Source: Tetracladium setigerum (Eukaryota; Ascomycota; Leotiomycetes; Helotiales). Taken from it: a stretch of DNA of 64,000 nt. Within the stretch, counting starts at the first letter, position 1, and every line of letters begins with the position of its first letter. The notes under the pieces were generated by a model. That model made no database searches and was not told the DNA's origin. It was given only the letters and a program-made list of their open reading frames with translations. Positions 33,010 through 43,875 of the stretch are shown in pieces. The stretch is taken from NCBI GenBank assembly GCA_031472005.1, contig PZJY01000001.1:2046001-2110000 (forward strand), in the 5' to 3' direction. The translations under genes and the position numbers were made by a program.

Positions 33010-35137
33010 CTAATACCGCAAAACTTCATACCGAAGAGAGCTTCCAATACGAACCTTTGAACGATCTACTAGCCTTCCAAGAGGGGTTGGTAAAGAAGAA
33101 GAAGAAGGACCCTTTGGAGGCAAGCGTACTTGTGTAGGCTGCTCATAAACCAAAGTTGGACGATCCTCATCTTCCCAATCCACCTCATCGTTCTCGCAAC
33201 CATCACCCGTTTCCCACACTACCTCTTCAGTATCGTTGGTACCATCTGGCGGGTCCATTGAATCTGGAGGGAGACGCATAGACTCACCATCATCGGTGTC
33301 CAAAGAAGACACGGAAGAAGGAACAAACGAAGGGGGAACGTAGCGGGATAGCAAAAGAAGTCGATCTCCTCTATCCATACCCTCATGTTCATCATCCTGT
33401 AGACATCATTTTCATCTCGACGGACTCGCTTTCGTATAGGTGAGTCGTTGGTCGAGGAGGCAACGAAAGGGGAGATGCAGTCCATGTCGAACATCATGCG
33501 GGATTCGCTGTAGATGATTGCGCGCGTGGTGACGAACGAGGTGTCTGGCTTCAGGGAGAGGTATTCTTTGATGAACTGGAGGTTCATAACTGCTTGTTCG
33601 CTGAAAGGGTGGATATGATCATCTTGGTGTTCCCAAGACGTGTTGGCAGACGAGGGTGGAAGAGGGATGAGGAGCGGATCGGTAATCGGGAGAGGGATGT
33701 TGTGAGGCTCGGTTGACGAAAGAATACCTGGTTGTATCATCCCGGCCGAGCGAAGGGCTTCACTCCACGATTGACTGAAGTCAGTTAGCTCGCCCATTCT
33801 GTCTTGGGATGGGGACCGGCGACGAGTAGGTAGTCTCTGGATGTCTTCGGATTTTGAGTCCAAGGAATCACTGGGTGAAGAGGAGCTTGAAGATACTGAC
33901 ACTGTAGACTTGTCATCGTCGCCTTCCCCGTCATCCTCGTCGGATGGGTAGTCGCCAGTGCCTTCACCTCCCGAAGCCCGTTGTTTGAAGGCCTTGATTG
34001 GTTTCCTTCTCCTCCCTGATCTGGGTCATCGTCACTTGTAAGTGTAGCGTGGCCGTCTAAAATCACCGAGAAATCTTCATGACCGGATGCATCCCCTTCA
34101 CCAACAGGTCTATGATCCTTCAGAGATCTTCCGAAGCGTGCTTGTCTTTCGGAGGATGTGATTTCGGCCATGGCTTCTATCTCCGCTTGGTAATGAGATT
34201 CGTCGTCTCCTCCAGGTGTGAAAAATGACGATTCTGTCTCTGGCGTCTCTGGATAGAGTGGTGTGCCCGATGGAATGTCAAATGAGACTGCTGGATGATT
34301 GCTTGCAACAGGTGGATTCACCTGAGAAGCGACTCCTTGTCGCCACCGAAGAACTTGTAGCCGGCGAATTTGCTGCCGCCTATAATCTTCAATTAACGAG
34401 CTAAAGCCTGGAGCAAAGCTTTCTTCTGATGGACCTTGCAGATGGTCGTTGAATGGGTCGACGTGATGATTTGGCCGTGGAGCGAGTTCTGACCAAGCTT
34501 CAGCAGCCGAATCCAAGTCAGCAGTTGACAGAAAATCCAAGGTAGCTGCGGTTAGTGGAAGACTTACACCCGACAACAGTCGTTGCTCTGTAATATCCAT
34601 TTCCTCTTGTTGCTGCCAAAAGTGAAGTGGAACCCCACATACGATACCCTCAACTTCCGATTCAAGGCTTGGATATTTAAGTTCAGTTTGGCGTCGGAAA
34701 CAGGAAAAGCAATGAAGTGGCCCAGCGGCGTGTTTTGTAGGGTGAACTTCTACCTTGTGAATATCTTCGAAGAAATCAAATGCCGCGTCAAGAGCATCTT
34801 GAGCACTAATTAGCTGCAGCATGTCAAAGTCCTTCGCCTCTGTAACAGGACTCATGTACTTCACTGCTCTATCTTTGGCGCGTAAGAGACTGTCAATAGC
34901 TGTGGCATCTCCAAGAACGTCCACTAGATGGAGAGTTTCGGGTATTCCACGAGATATAGGTGCTCGTCGACGGCTGCTTGCAGGATCGGGAAGGCTCGTG
35001 CAGTCATTTGCTCCTGTTCTCGTCTTTATCAACCAAGGCGACCAGCGCGTGATTGTTGACCACAATCCATTGTTTCCCAAAGCATTTCGTTCTGTCGTTG
35101 AGCGAATGTCCTGCGTGTAGGAGAGCTGTGCAGACAT
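33010..35137 (-). CDS. Orphan protein, about 709 residues if two frameshifts are corrected
   Basis: I chose the ATG at 35135-35137 (MSAQLSYTQD); a TTG further upstream is not a start. The N-terminal 200 residues look folded: TLHLVDVLGDATAIDSLLRA, AQDALDAAFDFFEDIH, and a Cys pair in HCFSCFRRQ. The later part is acidic and disordered. The coding frame shifts twice. Inserting one base at the G run (plus-strand CCC 34014-34016) joins GGEGNQ-type coding to RRRKPIKAFKQRAS. Inserting one at the CC at 33396-33397 joins RDENDVYR to DDEHEGMDRGD. With both, 2130 nt remain, which is divisible by three. There are no introns. I do not recognise the family. As written the protein would stop at 33785. Confidence 0.6.
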
Positions 35138-36195
35138 GGCTAGCAAACGAGATAGGTTGAGATTGGGACAATGTGCTGTGTGGTAGACCAAGAGCTTGAG
35201 AGGATTGATGATCAAAAAAATAAAAATAAGGCCAATCTCACCTTATGACTTTTCATTGTCTGTTTGTATGGGACGATACAAAGCGACTGTATATGATTAC
35301 TGTATGATCACTGAATAAAAGAAGGAGGGACAAAGGCAACCAACAACACGGGTGTAACTGGAAACCGAAAATTGTTCTATTGTCGCTCTTTGTTGCGGCC
35401 ATTCGATTCAAATAATTGCAGAATAGCGAAGCCGAAAGAAAGCATTGTTCTCGACGATAATTACAGACAAATACAAAGCTAGAATACAAAGCTAGGTAGT
35501 TGACTGGAGATTGATAATGGCCAAATTTGAGATCGAAACAATTGATTGTTTCGCATTAGAGGAACATGACTTTTGAACGAGTTACATCATGGAAATGAGA
35601 GGAAGAAATTAGTAGCTTTCAAATGCAAAATGGAAGTAGTTGCAATAGACAAACTCATGTAATAGGGCGCATCTAGGCCATGGTTTATTTCTCTGGCTAC
35701 CAAAGCACAACATTTTGCAATTCTCTGAATGAGCCGGTCATAGCTTGTAGCCAGATCCCAAAACACTACCCAGGCCATGACGAAAATGAAATGAACATAA
35801 AATAATTCAAGAAGATATATGTCAAGAACCAAGTCAATAATCAACAGATTGTGTGTGGAACAAACTGTCGTCGCAAACACAAACAAAACATTCCGTGCTA
35901 AATAGAAAGAAGCAAAAGTCGAAATTTTAATGGAAATACAAACTCTCGTTCCAAGATGTGCGCCGTTTTGCTTTCTAGACTGTGCTGAAAGTAGAAGGTG
36001 TTTGCCAGTGGAGATGTGAATACCACAAACAAACGAGAAACGTCGACGTTATCAGCGTTCGGAACTGGCCGAAGCTCACTAGAGCTCTGAAAGACACAAG
36101 AACACAAAAACAAACCAAACCGCACTTCAACCACCTTCCCGCCGTCTCTCAACCCTCAAATATCATCGTATCCTCACCTGTTACCTCCAGCAAAC
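35138..36195. other. Intergenic between divergent genes
   Basis: About one kilobase carries only short ORFs. It serves as promoter for the minus-strand orphan and for cytidine deaminase. Confidence 0.45.
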
Positions 36196-36874
36196 ATGTC
36201 ATCCCCAACTCTCCTCCAATCCTCCAGCACAGCAGATGTCGCATCAGCCTGCTCGACCTATAACCTCACTACGACGCAATTCGAAGCGCTACACACCCGC
36301 AGTGTCGCCGCCAAAGCGACAGCATATTGCCCATACTCGCAATTCCGCGTCGGCGCAACGATCCTCACTCACGAAGATCAGTATATCGATGGCGCGAATG
36401 TCGAGAATGCGGCATACCCCGTGGGAACGTGTGCGGAGCGCGTTGCGTTTGGGAAGGCGGTGACTGAGGGGCACAATGGAAAGTTCAAGGCTGTGGCTGT
36501 TGCGACCGATATTAGCCCGCCGGCGAGTCCGTGTGGGATGTGTAGGCAGTTGTAAGTTCTGCCATGCCTGTTGTTGTTGTTGGTGGTGGGGTGAGGTGAC
36601 CGAGGAGGAGGAGGGAGGTTGTGGGAATACTTGCGTGCGGGCCGGGGGCTGATGTTGTGATTATTTTAGCATTCGCGAGTTTTGCAAACTCGACACCCCT
36701 ATTTTTATGTTTGACAGGGATGGAGCTTTTATTGTTTTGAAGCTAGAGCAGGTATGTTGCATTCTCTCATTTATCCTTCTCTCCTTGTATAAATTGATGT
36801 TAACTGAACAGTTATTACCATTATCGTTCGGGCCTGAGGCTCTTCCCCCGCCCGGCTCTATCAAACTCCCATAG
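36196..36874 (+). CDS. cdd1: Cytidine deaminase
   Basis: The exons are 36196-36551, 36670-36751 and 36812-36874, giving 166 residues. It deaminates cytidine and deoxycytidine to uridine and deoxyuridine in pyrimidine salvage. Zinc and catalytic residues are present: Cys79 and the proton-shuttle Glu81 in GTCAERVAFG, and Cys113/Cys116 in PCGMCRQ. The N-terminal YCPYSQFRVGA and NVENAAYP match the substrate-binding loops of the homotetrameric class. The third exon supplies the usual tail LLPLSFGP. Introns 1 (118 nt) and 2 (60 nt) have normal borders. Confidence 0.96.
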
Positions 36875-37422
36875 TCGGCTAAATTGGTGTTGACAATAAT
36901 TGAACCCTCCATTCAAGCGGTCGGTCAACAGGATTCAAATTTGGAGTGCATGTTTACATACTCAGATTGTGCCACAAAGTCTTCCTCCACCTGATGAGTC
37001 AAGGCCTGCTCCAGTCTCCCTCTTGGAACTCTAGTTTCTCTTATTAGGTAGGAACTGGGCTGGATACAGACATTCAATGTTCGTATTAGGCCACCTCGAA
37101 TGAAACATCCACAAATAGTATCTCCATATTTCTCGTATGTTCTATTTGATAAGTTCTTAAAACGAGCACTCTTCACTAGCTTCAAGTAGCCAGCTTTTCG
37201 ATTGAATCATGACTAGATCAACCTCACATGCTGATTAGATAAAGACATGTAGGCTCTTAACTCACAGCTTTTGAAATTTTGGAAGTTGCGCCAAGTAATG
37301 ATATTCAATTATTCGAGTACCAAAAAATAAAAAGTGCAGCGTATTAATAAGGGTACACCATAAACGCCTCGTTATTGGTATCATGATGTTTCCTTCAGTT
37401 TTTGATCCGATTGTTTGTGCCC
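36875..37422. other. Intergenic between convergent genes
   Basis: Nothing gene-like is seen beyond short ORFs. It contains the 3' regions of cytidine deaminase and of the zinc-cluster activator. Confidence 0.5.
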
Positions 37423-40320
37423 TCACAGAGCCAGCCCAACGCCATTGTTCGCCCATCGATAAAGTGACAAAAACTCCCTTCTTTTCACCCTCTGGTCTTC
37501 CGTATCAATCGATACGATACCTCTCGCATCGTACAACGCCGATCTCAAAACTTTTCTGAAATTTCGCTGGAGGGAAGGCAGCTGTCAGTATACAATACTC
37601 TGATACAAAGAACTTGATAATAAAACGGTGCCTACCTGATACTCCGTATTAAGCGTAGCGACGCAAACCTCATGGGCTCTAATCATAGTCTCACACGCCA
37701 ACCTTACTGTGGGATTCGCCTCGATCTGCATTTTATCTGCGAACAACAACAAAATGAAACTCCCGTGCAATAGGTAGATACCAAATAAATACGGCATGAA
37801 GCTAAGCTCAGGATCGAAATTCAAAATCTGTGAGACGGCTTCAGCGGCTGAGACGGAATGGGATGCGCATTTTGCGAAGGAGGGCGATGTGGTCCAGTCA
37901 GCCATGTCGTCTAGCATTGATAATGGATCCCATTTTCCGTGTAACAAGATGTGGAGGACGTGGAGAATATGTGTGCCGTACGCGACTACAATTTGTTTCC
38001 GAGATTCGAGTGCGGGTGAAGGAGGTATGGAAGATGGCGAGAGGGGAAGAACGAAGGAGTTGATCTGGTGAATGGACGGAAGGCGCCGATTTTGTTGATA
38101 TTCCTGACTTGTGCCACTCAAGGCGCTGGATGGAGTTCTTGTTGTGCTTTCAAGAGAACGGAGAGATTGCTCATAATTTTCTAACAAGGTCTCCACCTGA
38201 GCTATGGCAGCCGTATCTTGGAATACTCGGAATCGTGGATGGTAGCTTCGGTGATGGATGTCCACTATATCTCCGAGAATGACCATGAGCGGGAGGAAGA
38301 ACTCAAAAAGGCCAACGCCAGTACAGGTTGTCTGAGGACCGAAGAACCGCTCTTTGGCTACTTCAGGGTCGGTATCTTGCCAGGTTGCATCGTCCAGAGG
38401 TTGGTAGAGATGGCATTCTACTTCGAAGATATGGAGCGGCCCATTGAAAGAGAGAGCTAAGTGGCGGTCGGCAATGAACAATAACCACCATACTCGCCTT
38501 CTTTCTTCCTTCTCTTCTTCTGTGAGCTTCGTATTTGTGCTGGGTGATCGATTGCCCTGATCATTCTCAAAAGGAGGATCTGAGTGGCCGAAACCTGCGC
38601 TCTCATCTACTTCTTGGCCAAGCTTTAATTCTTTTGCCAACGCCCAAGTCGCTCTCCACCACTTCCGGCAGTCGTGCTTGAAATCTCCGCCCGATATTAC
38701 GATTCCGATGAGAGTCAGCGTTAACACATCATCTAGTGTTCCAGTACTTTGCATTCCGTCCCTCACACTGCCATTGTGGGAGCGTTCTGGTATGGGCAAT
38801 TGATCAACTGACACTGATTAGTTGACATTGAATGTAGGTATGTAAACATCGAGAATAAACTCACGTGAGGCGCGCCTTGGCGTCTCATATAGTAGAGGGT
38901 TCAGAAACCGGAGACAGACAGCAAATAGCCTATCGCAAACACGCGCTCTTGAAGTAGGCGCTGTTTTGAATATGGACGCATCGGAAGTCTGGGCTGTTGC
39001 CCAGAGCATTGCTGCCAGCAAAGCTGGTGATGATTTTCTTGGCTTTGTTGGATGCAAGAAGGACTTCTTGCGGAATATATGAGCTACATTGCAAGTTAGC
39101 GAGAAATAAATTATAGCTCATGGTTACGTTTGAAGGGAGCGCAATGGCTATTTAAAAGAACACCTAAACTAAGAAAGTCCATACTCAAGACATATGGTGA
39201 GGCGGACTCGAACAACGAACTGGAAGGTTCAGCGAAGTACAGGTCTAGTAGATGGCAAGCTATCGTAGGCGAAATGATATGACTGATATGCTGCATCAAA
39301 GGCGCTAATACTAAATATCGACAAGTAGATGGGACCTCTCCAGCTGGTGATTTCACGAAAGCTGATGGCGGCCTGTGATGAGACGTCGTTGGTACAACAA
39401 ATCCAATACGAGATATCGTCCTTGGATCTCTTGGGGTGGGAGGAAACCGTCGGGTTTCCTGGTCACTTCCTTGGGTCATATCATTTGCGATGCTCGTAGC
39501 AGAGTAGATACCGGCTGGAATTCCCTGAAGACCATTGCCAAAGAAATCGAGAGGCGAGAAGTTATTCAGGCTTCCATCATCAAAATAGAAAGATTGGTAG
39601 CTAGGGGTTCCCGCCATGTCTTGTTGTAGCTGGAGATATTCTGCATAGTTTTGATGCACTGGTTTGGGATTGTGCAATTCACTGGCAGTGTTGTTGAAGT
39701 TGGAAGGTTGTTCGACCTGGTCATCAGATGCATGCTGTCGTACCGGGTGAGGATCTCGAGAGGCTCCATTTGAACCATAAGCCGGATCAGTCAGATCGGC
39801 ACTTGACGATGGATGTATTTGATGAGAACCAGGAGGGCCGTTGACTGGTGGGGACAAGCTATCAGCTCGCACGCGCTTAGTAGATGCTCTCCCTCGCGGT
39901 CTCTGTTCTCTATCATAACTACAGTCAAAGCCATAATCTAATAAACAGCCTATGTTAGCAGGATCCAAAGAAAGTCACTAGCTATCATAGGCAACTTACT
40001 CACGCAATGCAAGCTTTAAGTGGAGAAAAGGAGAGATTATGTTAGCCGAACAAATTCAGATGCAACGCTGAGGGGAGATGGAATAATAGATACCATGGAA
40101 ACTCTCCGTCACACCGTGTTCTCGACTTGCTACATTTATCGCAGGCACGGCGGATCCTTTTTCTACTAATTCCAGCATTCACCATCCCCACCGTGGAAGA
40201 CTGTGAGGGAGGTTGGTCGCCAGCCGGATTGCGAGAGTGGGATGTTGCCACTCCGGCCAAATCGGTCAACGACTGCTGGCCATTATGAATGCTGGCGGTT
40301 GCCATTATTTGCTGGGACAT
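37423..40320 (-). CDS. XlnR/AraR-type Zn2Cys6 transcription activator
   Basis: Minus-strand exons: 40320-40094, 40013-40000, 39937-39185, 39083-38865, 38807-37636, 37566-37423; 842 residues. The zinc cluster has exact C-x2-C-x6-C-x5-C-x2-C-x6-C spacing: CDKCSKSRTRCDG, then CLHC from a 14-nt micro-exon, then NYGFDC. A Fungal_trans domain follows: LACHLLDLYF-like IACHLLDLYFAEP, SPYVLTHIFRKKSFLHPTKP, SPALLAAMLWATAQTSDA, WWRATWALAKELKL. The last exon gives the XlnR-type end: NFRKVLRSALYDARG and REFLSLYRW, closing with GLAL. XlnR/Xyr1 activates xylanase, cellulase and pentose genes; AraR controls arabinose catabolism. Similarity to XlnR is strong outside the N-terminus, but I cannot tell orthologue from paralogue. 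It is shorter than typical XlnR. It is divergent from an arabinose dehydrogenase gene. Confidence 0.88.
40000..40013 (-). other. 14-nt micro-exon inside the zinc cluster
   Basis: The micro-exon carries the fourth and fifth zinc-ligand cysteines of the Zn2Cys6 domain: the last base of one Cys codon, then Leu-His-Cys-Val and the first base of Asn. It is flanked by an 80-nt and a 62-nt intron with normal donors (GTATCT, GTAAGT) and AG acceptors. Without it the zinc cluster is destroyed. Confidence 0.8.
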
Positions 40321-40956
40321 CTGAGATTCTGAATTTCTTTCTGATCGGTTGTTTCGGGTCGAGCGATTCGAACTCCAGGGCCACTGGGGGGTTAAGTAGG
40401 CTAAGTGTGGAGCTATTGTTTAACCAGTTCTTTGGTTAGCCTGTCCATGACAAGGATCTCGTTGTGCTATGATGCAGTGTGCTCAGTACTGTGCTGTGAT
40501 ATACTCACCACCCCACACTTCTGATAGGTTGGCAAATCTCCCGACGTGTAAAGCGGCTTAATTAATTGCAGGGTTCATTGAGACAAAAACACCTTTGCAA
40601 CTGGTGATGCTGTTGAACTTCGCAGTATATCGTGCCTTCTATTGCAGCTCAATGTAGTATTTCTCAATTTGCCTGCCGAATACGCCTGATCAGCCTCGCA
40701 CACCTTTCGCTTTTACGGAAGGGTAAATCAATAATTTGGCCGAAATTTCAACCACTAGGCCGCATTCTGTCCAGTATTAAGAGATACTCTACCTCCTACC
40801 TTACCTTAGGTACCTTTGGCATCGCTTGTAAAGTGGTATTTGGGTAACTGGCCGCCATCCCGTCATTCCCATCCGTTCACAGCAGTGGTCATTTTTAGCG
40901 AAGGGAAGTTCACATCTGCTCATACATCAACAGAGCGCCAAATCTTGATATCAGCT
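40321..40956. promoter_or_regulatory. Shared divergent promoter with inverted GGCTAA motifs
   Basis: The 636 bases between the ATGs of the XlnR-type activator and the arabinose dehydrogenase hold no gene. GGCTAA at 40399-40404 and its inverse TTAGCC at 40436-40441 fit the XlnR/Xyr1 core GGCTAR and lie 80-120 bases before the activator ATG. TAACCA at 40421-40426 and TGGTTA at 40433-40438 form a further perfect inverted repeat with a 6-base spacer between those motifs. Confidence 0.5.
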
Positions 40957-42126
40957 ATGTCCTCCGACCACCCGCCTCTTTCATCAGTCGCCTCGAAGAT
41001 TGTGCTTGGCGGCGCAGCGTTCAGTACTCAACTTCATCCAGATCCCGAGTCACTTCCAGTGAGAGACATCATCAAACATGCGCTGGACCTAGGATTTCGA
41101 ACTTTCGACACCTCGCCTTATTACGGTCCCTCGGAATGGCTTCTGGGAGATGCCTTCTCACATCCCGACGTCACATCGAAGTATACCCGTTCAGAGATAA
41201 TCTTGATGACAAAGGTCGGCCGGATCGCTGCTCTGGAGTTCAACTACTCTCCCGAATGGGTCCGTTTCTCAGTAAACCGCTCGCTGGAACGGTTCAGGAC
41301 ACCGTACTTGGATGTTGTGTTTTGCCACGATGTCGAATATGTGACTGACGAAGAAGCTGTCATCGCCGTTGGTGTTTTGTTCGACATGGCGAAGGAAGGA
41401 AAGATTCGTTACATTGGAATTTCAGGATACACCCTTGATAAGCTTGTTCGCGTAGCAAACCTGGTTCAGAAAAGATATGGTCGTCCACTGGATACCGTAC
41501 AAAACTGGGCTCAGTTGACCCTCCAAAACACCAAGCTCGAGACTCATGGGCTTCAACAGCTACGAGATGCTGGCGTGGACTGCGTTTTCAATTCCAGTCC
41601 CCTTTGCATTGGATTGTTAAGAGACGGAGGTGTGCCAATTGGAAGTCTAGGAGATTTTCATCCTGCCCCAGCTGGCCTAAGAGAAGCATCCTTGAAGGCA
41701 TCAAAGTGGCTGGAGTCGCAAGGTGAGAACCTGGCGTCGCTCGCGCTACGGTTCGCCATATCGCAACACAATTCCATTACTTCTGGGCCTTCTGGAGCCT
41801 GTACCATCTTTGGTGGTGGAAGTATTTGGGAACTGGACGAGAACCTGGCGACTGTGCAAGCAATATTAGAAGCAGACAAAACGAGTAGAGAGACACAATT
41901 TGGGGACTTAAGGGATTTGAAAATAGTAAGAAAGGACAAAGTGAGGCATGATGAAGAACTTGTAAGGGGGGTCAGGAGTATATTTGGCGAATGGTTGGAT
42001 TATGGATTTGAAAGCCCTGACAGAGGATGGGATATAGAAACGAAATCGATGGTCCCAGAGACTAAGATTGAAGGGCTGGCGGCCCAATCACATGCTCCGG
42101 AGCTTCAACTGGAAGCCAAACTATAG
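40957..42126 (+). CDS. ara2: ARA2-type NAD-dependent D-arabinose dehydrogenase (aldo-keto reductase)
   Basis: This is a single exon of 389 residues. The ATG at 40957 is the first in frame. The aldo-keto reductase tetrad is visible: Asp in FRTFDTSPYYG, Tyr of YYGPSE, Lys in MTKVGR, His in FCHDVEYV. The body carries the ARA2 hallmarks: KIVLGGAAF near the start, LDTVQNWAQLTLQN and NSSPLCIGLL. Yeast Ara2 oxidises D-arabinose to D-arabinono-1,4-lactone, the step before D-erythroascorbate. Related enzymes act on L-galactose or L-fucose. It probably acts in the cytosol, as there is no signal peptide. Its divergent position to a pentose-type activator fits sugar-dependent control (inference). Confidence 0.9.
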   Translation: MSSDHPPLSSVASKIVLGGAAFSTQLHPDPESLPVRDIIKHALDLGFRTFDTSPYYGPSEWLLGDAFSHPDVTSKYTRSEIILMTKVGRIAALEFNYSPEWVRFSVNRSLERFRTPYLDVVFCHDVEYVTDEEAVIAVGVLFDMAKEGKIRYIGISGYTLDKLVRVANLVQKRYGRPLDTVQNWAQLTLQNTKLETHGLQQLRDAGVDCVFNSSPLCIGLLRDGGVPIGSLGDFHPAPAGLREASLKASKWLESQGENLASLALRFAISQHNSITSGPSGACTIFGGGSIWELDENLATVQAILEADKTSRETQFGDLRDLKIVRKDKVRHDEELVRGVRSIFGEWLDYGFESPDRGWDIETKSMVPETKIEGLAAQSHAPELQLEAKL

Positions 42127-42514
42127 AAGGCTCGCATTTGGGGAACCATCTTTCGCAGTACAGTAGATAGCTGAAACAGAGATCTCCAACACATTTCGAG
42201 ATTATGTGTGCACGTGCTCGATATTTCCATTGTGGTGTCAAAGACGGCGCATTCGCGATTGTTGAAAGTTTTTGTTTGGGACCCGCACTAGGCCTGTGCC
42301 ATTCAATTATAGCGTACAATACTCCCGAAACCATCTTGGTAGCGGAATTCAAAGAGAGGAAAATAATTGCAGTAACAGGCGAACTCCACCCTTGTCGCCT
42401 CCTGTAGGTACGTTAAAGACTCGCCTGCAAAGTCAGTGTTCGGGCTGGTAGATGATGGAAATTACATTCAAGATCAAATATGTCCTCAGATTGGTCCAAC
42501 AAAAACGTAATCCC
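42127..42514. other. Intergenic between convergent genes
   Basis: Only short ORFs. These are the 3' regions of the dehydrogenase and the SH3BGR-like gene. Confidence 0.5.
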
Positions 42515-43875
42515 TTATGGCTTGATTGGCTTCTTTACGGGAGCCTCCTCTTCCGATTCTTCTTCCGAACTCTCAGATTCTTCTGATGATTCATCCACCA
42601 CCTCCTGCTTCGTTGCTACCTTTGGTTTCTCGGCCGGCTTCGCAACTGGCTTAATAGGCAGCTTCTTAGCTTTGCCTTCATCATCACTGCTGTCGCTACT
42701 CTCGCTCGTAGAATCGGCGTCATCCTCTTGTGGCTTTGGCTTTGCTACTGGCTTTGCTGGTGCCTTGGATTCGGGTTCTTCTTCGTCGCTCTCACTCTCA
42801 CTCTCAGAGTCAGATGATCCATCATCATTTGGCTTCGTTGCTGCTTTTGTTGCCGCTACAGCAGGAATTGCTTTCTTTGGTGCCTCATCTTCACTGGATG
42901 ATTCAGAATCCGACTCCTCGTCCTCTTCGTCCTCCTCCTGGATAGCAGCTTCATCCTCAATTTTCTTAATCTCTTCTGCTGAAGCTTGAGAAACGGAGGA
43001 GCCTCTGTGGACTAAAACTGGGGGGTTGACGTCAATCGGGCGCCAAGCAGTTGAGTTTGGTGACTGAAGTGAGGATTGTATGGCTTTAATTGGCGTTGCA
43101 GCTTCAGGGCTGGCATCTGCCACCGAGATCGGTTCCGGCTTGGAAACTGCCTTCTCTTTCTCCTTCTCTTTTGCTGGTTCATTGATTTCCTTTTCTTTTG
43201 AGGGCTCCGCTTTTCCAACTCCAGAGAAGGTCTCTACCAGGCCTTTTTTCTTGATATCCTTCGCCTTCTGTGCAGCCTCCTCTCCTACTTGCCTCAGAGC
43301 AAGAGAGATCGGGTTCTGCTCGCTAACAACAGGCTTCTTCTCTGGCTCAACGCTTTTCGCGAGCGGCGTAGATGTAGATGTGGATGTGGGTTCGGGTTTC
43401 TTATTTTCCTGCAGAACAACTGGTGCTTTTGACGGTGCCGGTATGGCAGGCTTGACTGGCGCAGCGTTTGGATCTTTTACAATCGTCACATGTTGCTTCA
43501 ACTCGCCATATTCGTTCCATTCCTCTATCTCAACAAGATCCTGCACCATGACCACGAGTTAGCATGTGGAAGTCTCTCTGTCGCATACCCCGCGAAAAGG
43601 ATTTCGCAACCTACCCCAACGACCAAGCCCATCTGTACCAGACCTGGCATCTTTCTCACCCGGCCAGTCTCATCCTTTCCTGATCTTCGTCCCCATAGCA
43701 TGCGTGCCTTCTCATCAGTCGCGAGATCAATAGCCTTGAATGGGATTCGGTTGGCTTTTAAGATCGTCTCGAGCCGTGAGGTTGCTGTGATAATGTGCGA
43801 AGAGCCGGAGGTGAGGGAAGTATAGAGGTAGAGCGTAGGGTCGATGGAATATGGTTTAGCAGCTGAGTCTGCCAT
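42515..43875 (-). CDS. SH3BGR-like thioredoxin-fold protein with long acidic tail
   Basis: The minus-strand exons are 43875-43615 and 43540-42515, giving 428 residues. The first about 115 residues are a glutaredoxin-like SH3BGR domain: TLYLYTSLTSGS, LKANRIPFKAIDLATDEKAR, RKMPGLVQMGLVVGDLVEIEEWNEYGEL. The redox Cys pair of true glutaredoxins is missing, as is usual in the SH3BGR family. The rest is Lys/Pro/Ala then Ser/Glu/Asp-rich and disordered, with many SDSESD and EEEP runs. The function of the fungal family is unknown to me; it may serve in protein-protein contacts. The plus strand shows long Ser/Leu-rich open frames here that are only mirror images of the acidic codons. Confidence 0.85.

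Noticed and set aside
40360..40385. tRNA B-box-like GTTCGAATC on the minus strand
   Set aside because: The T-stem does not pair and no A-box or acceptor stem is found; it lies in the divergent promoter.
40816..40956. N-terminal extension of the arabinose dehydrogenase
   Set aside because: It begins only with a TTG codon and has no ATG before 40957.
42480..43562. Plus-strand Ser/Phe-rich ORFs
   Set aside because: They are opposite-strand shadows of the acidic tail of the SH3BGR-like gene; splice sites and the thioredoxin-like domain support the minus strand.
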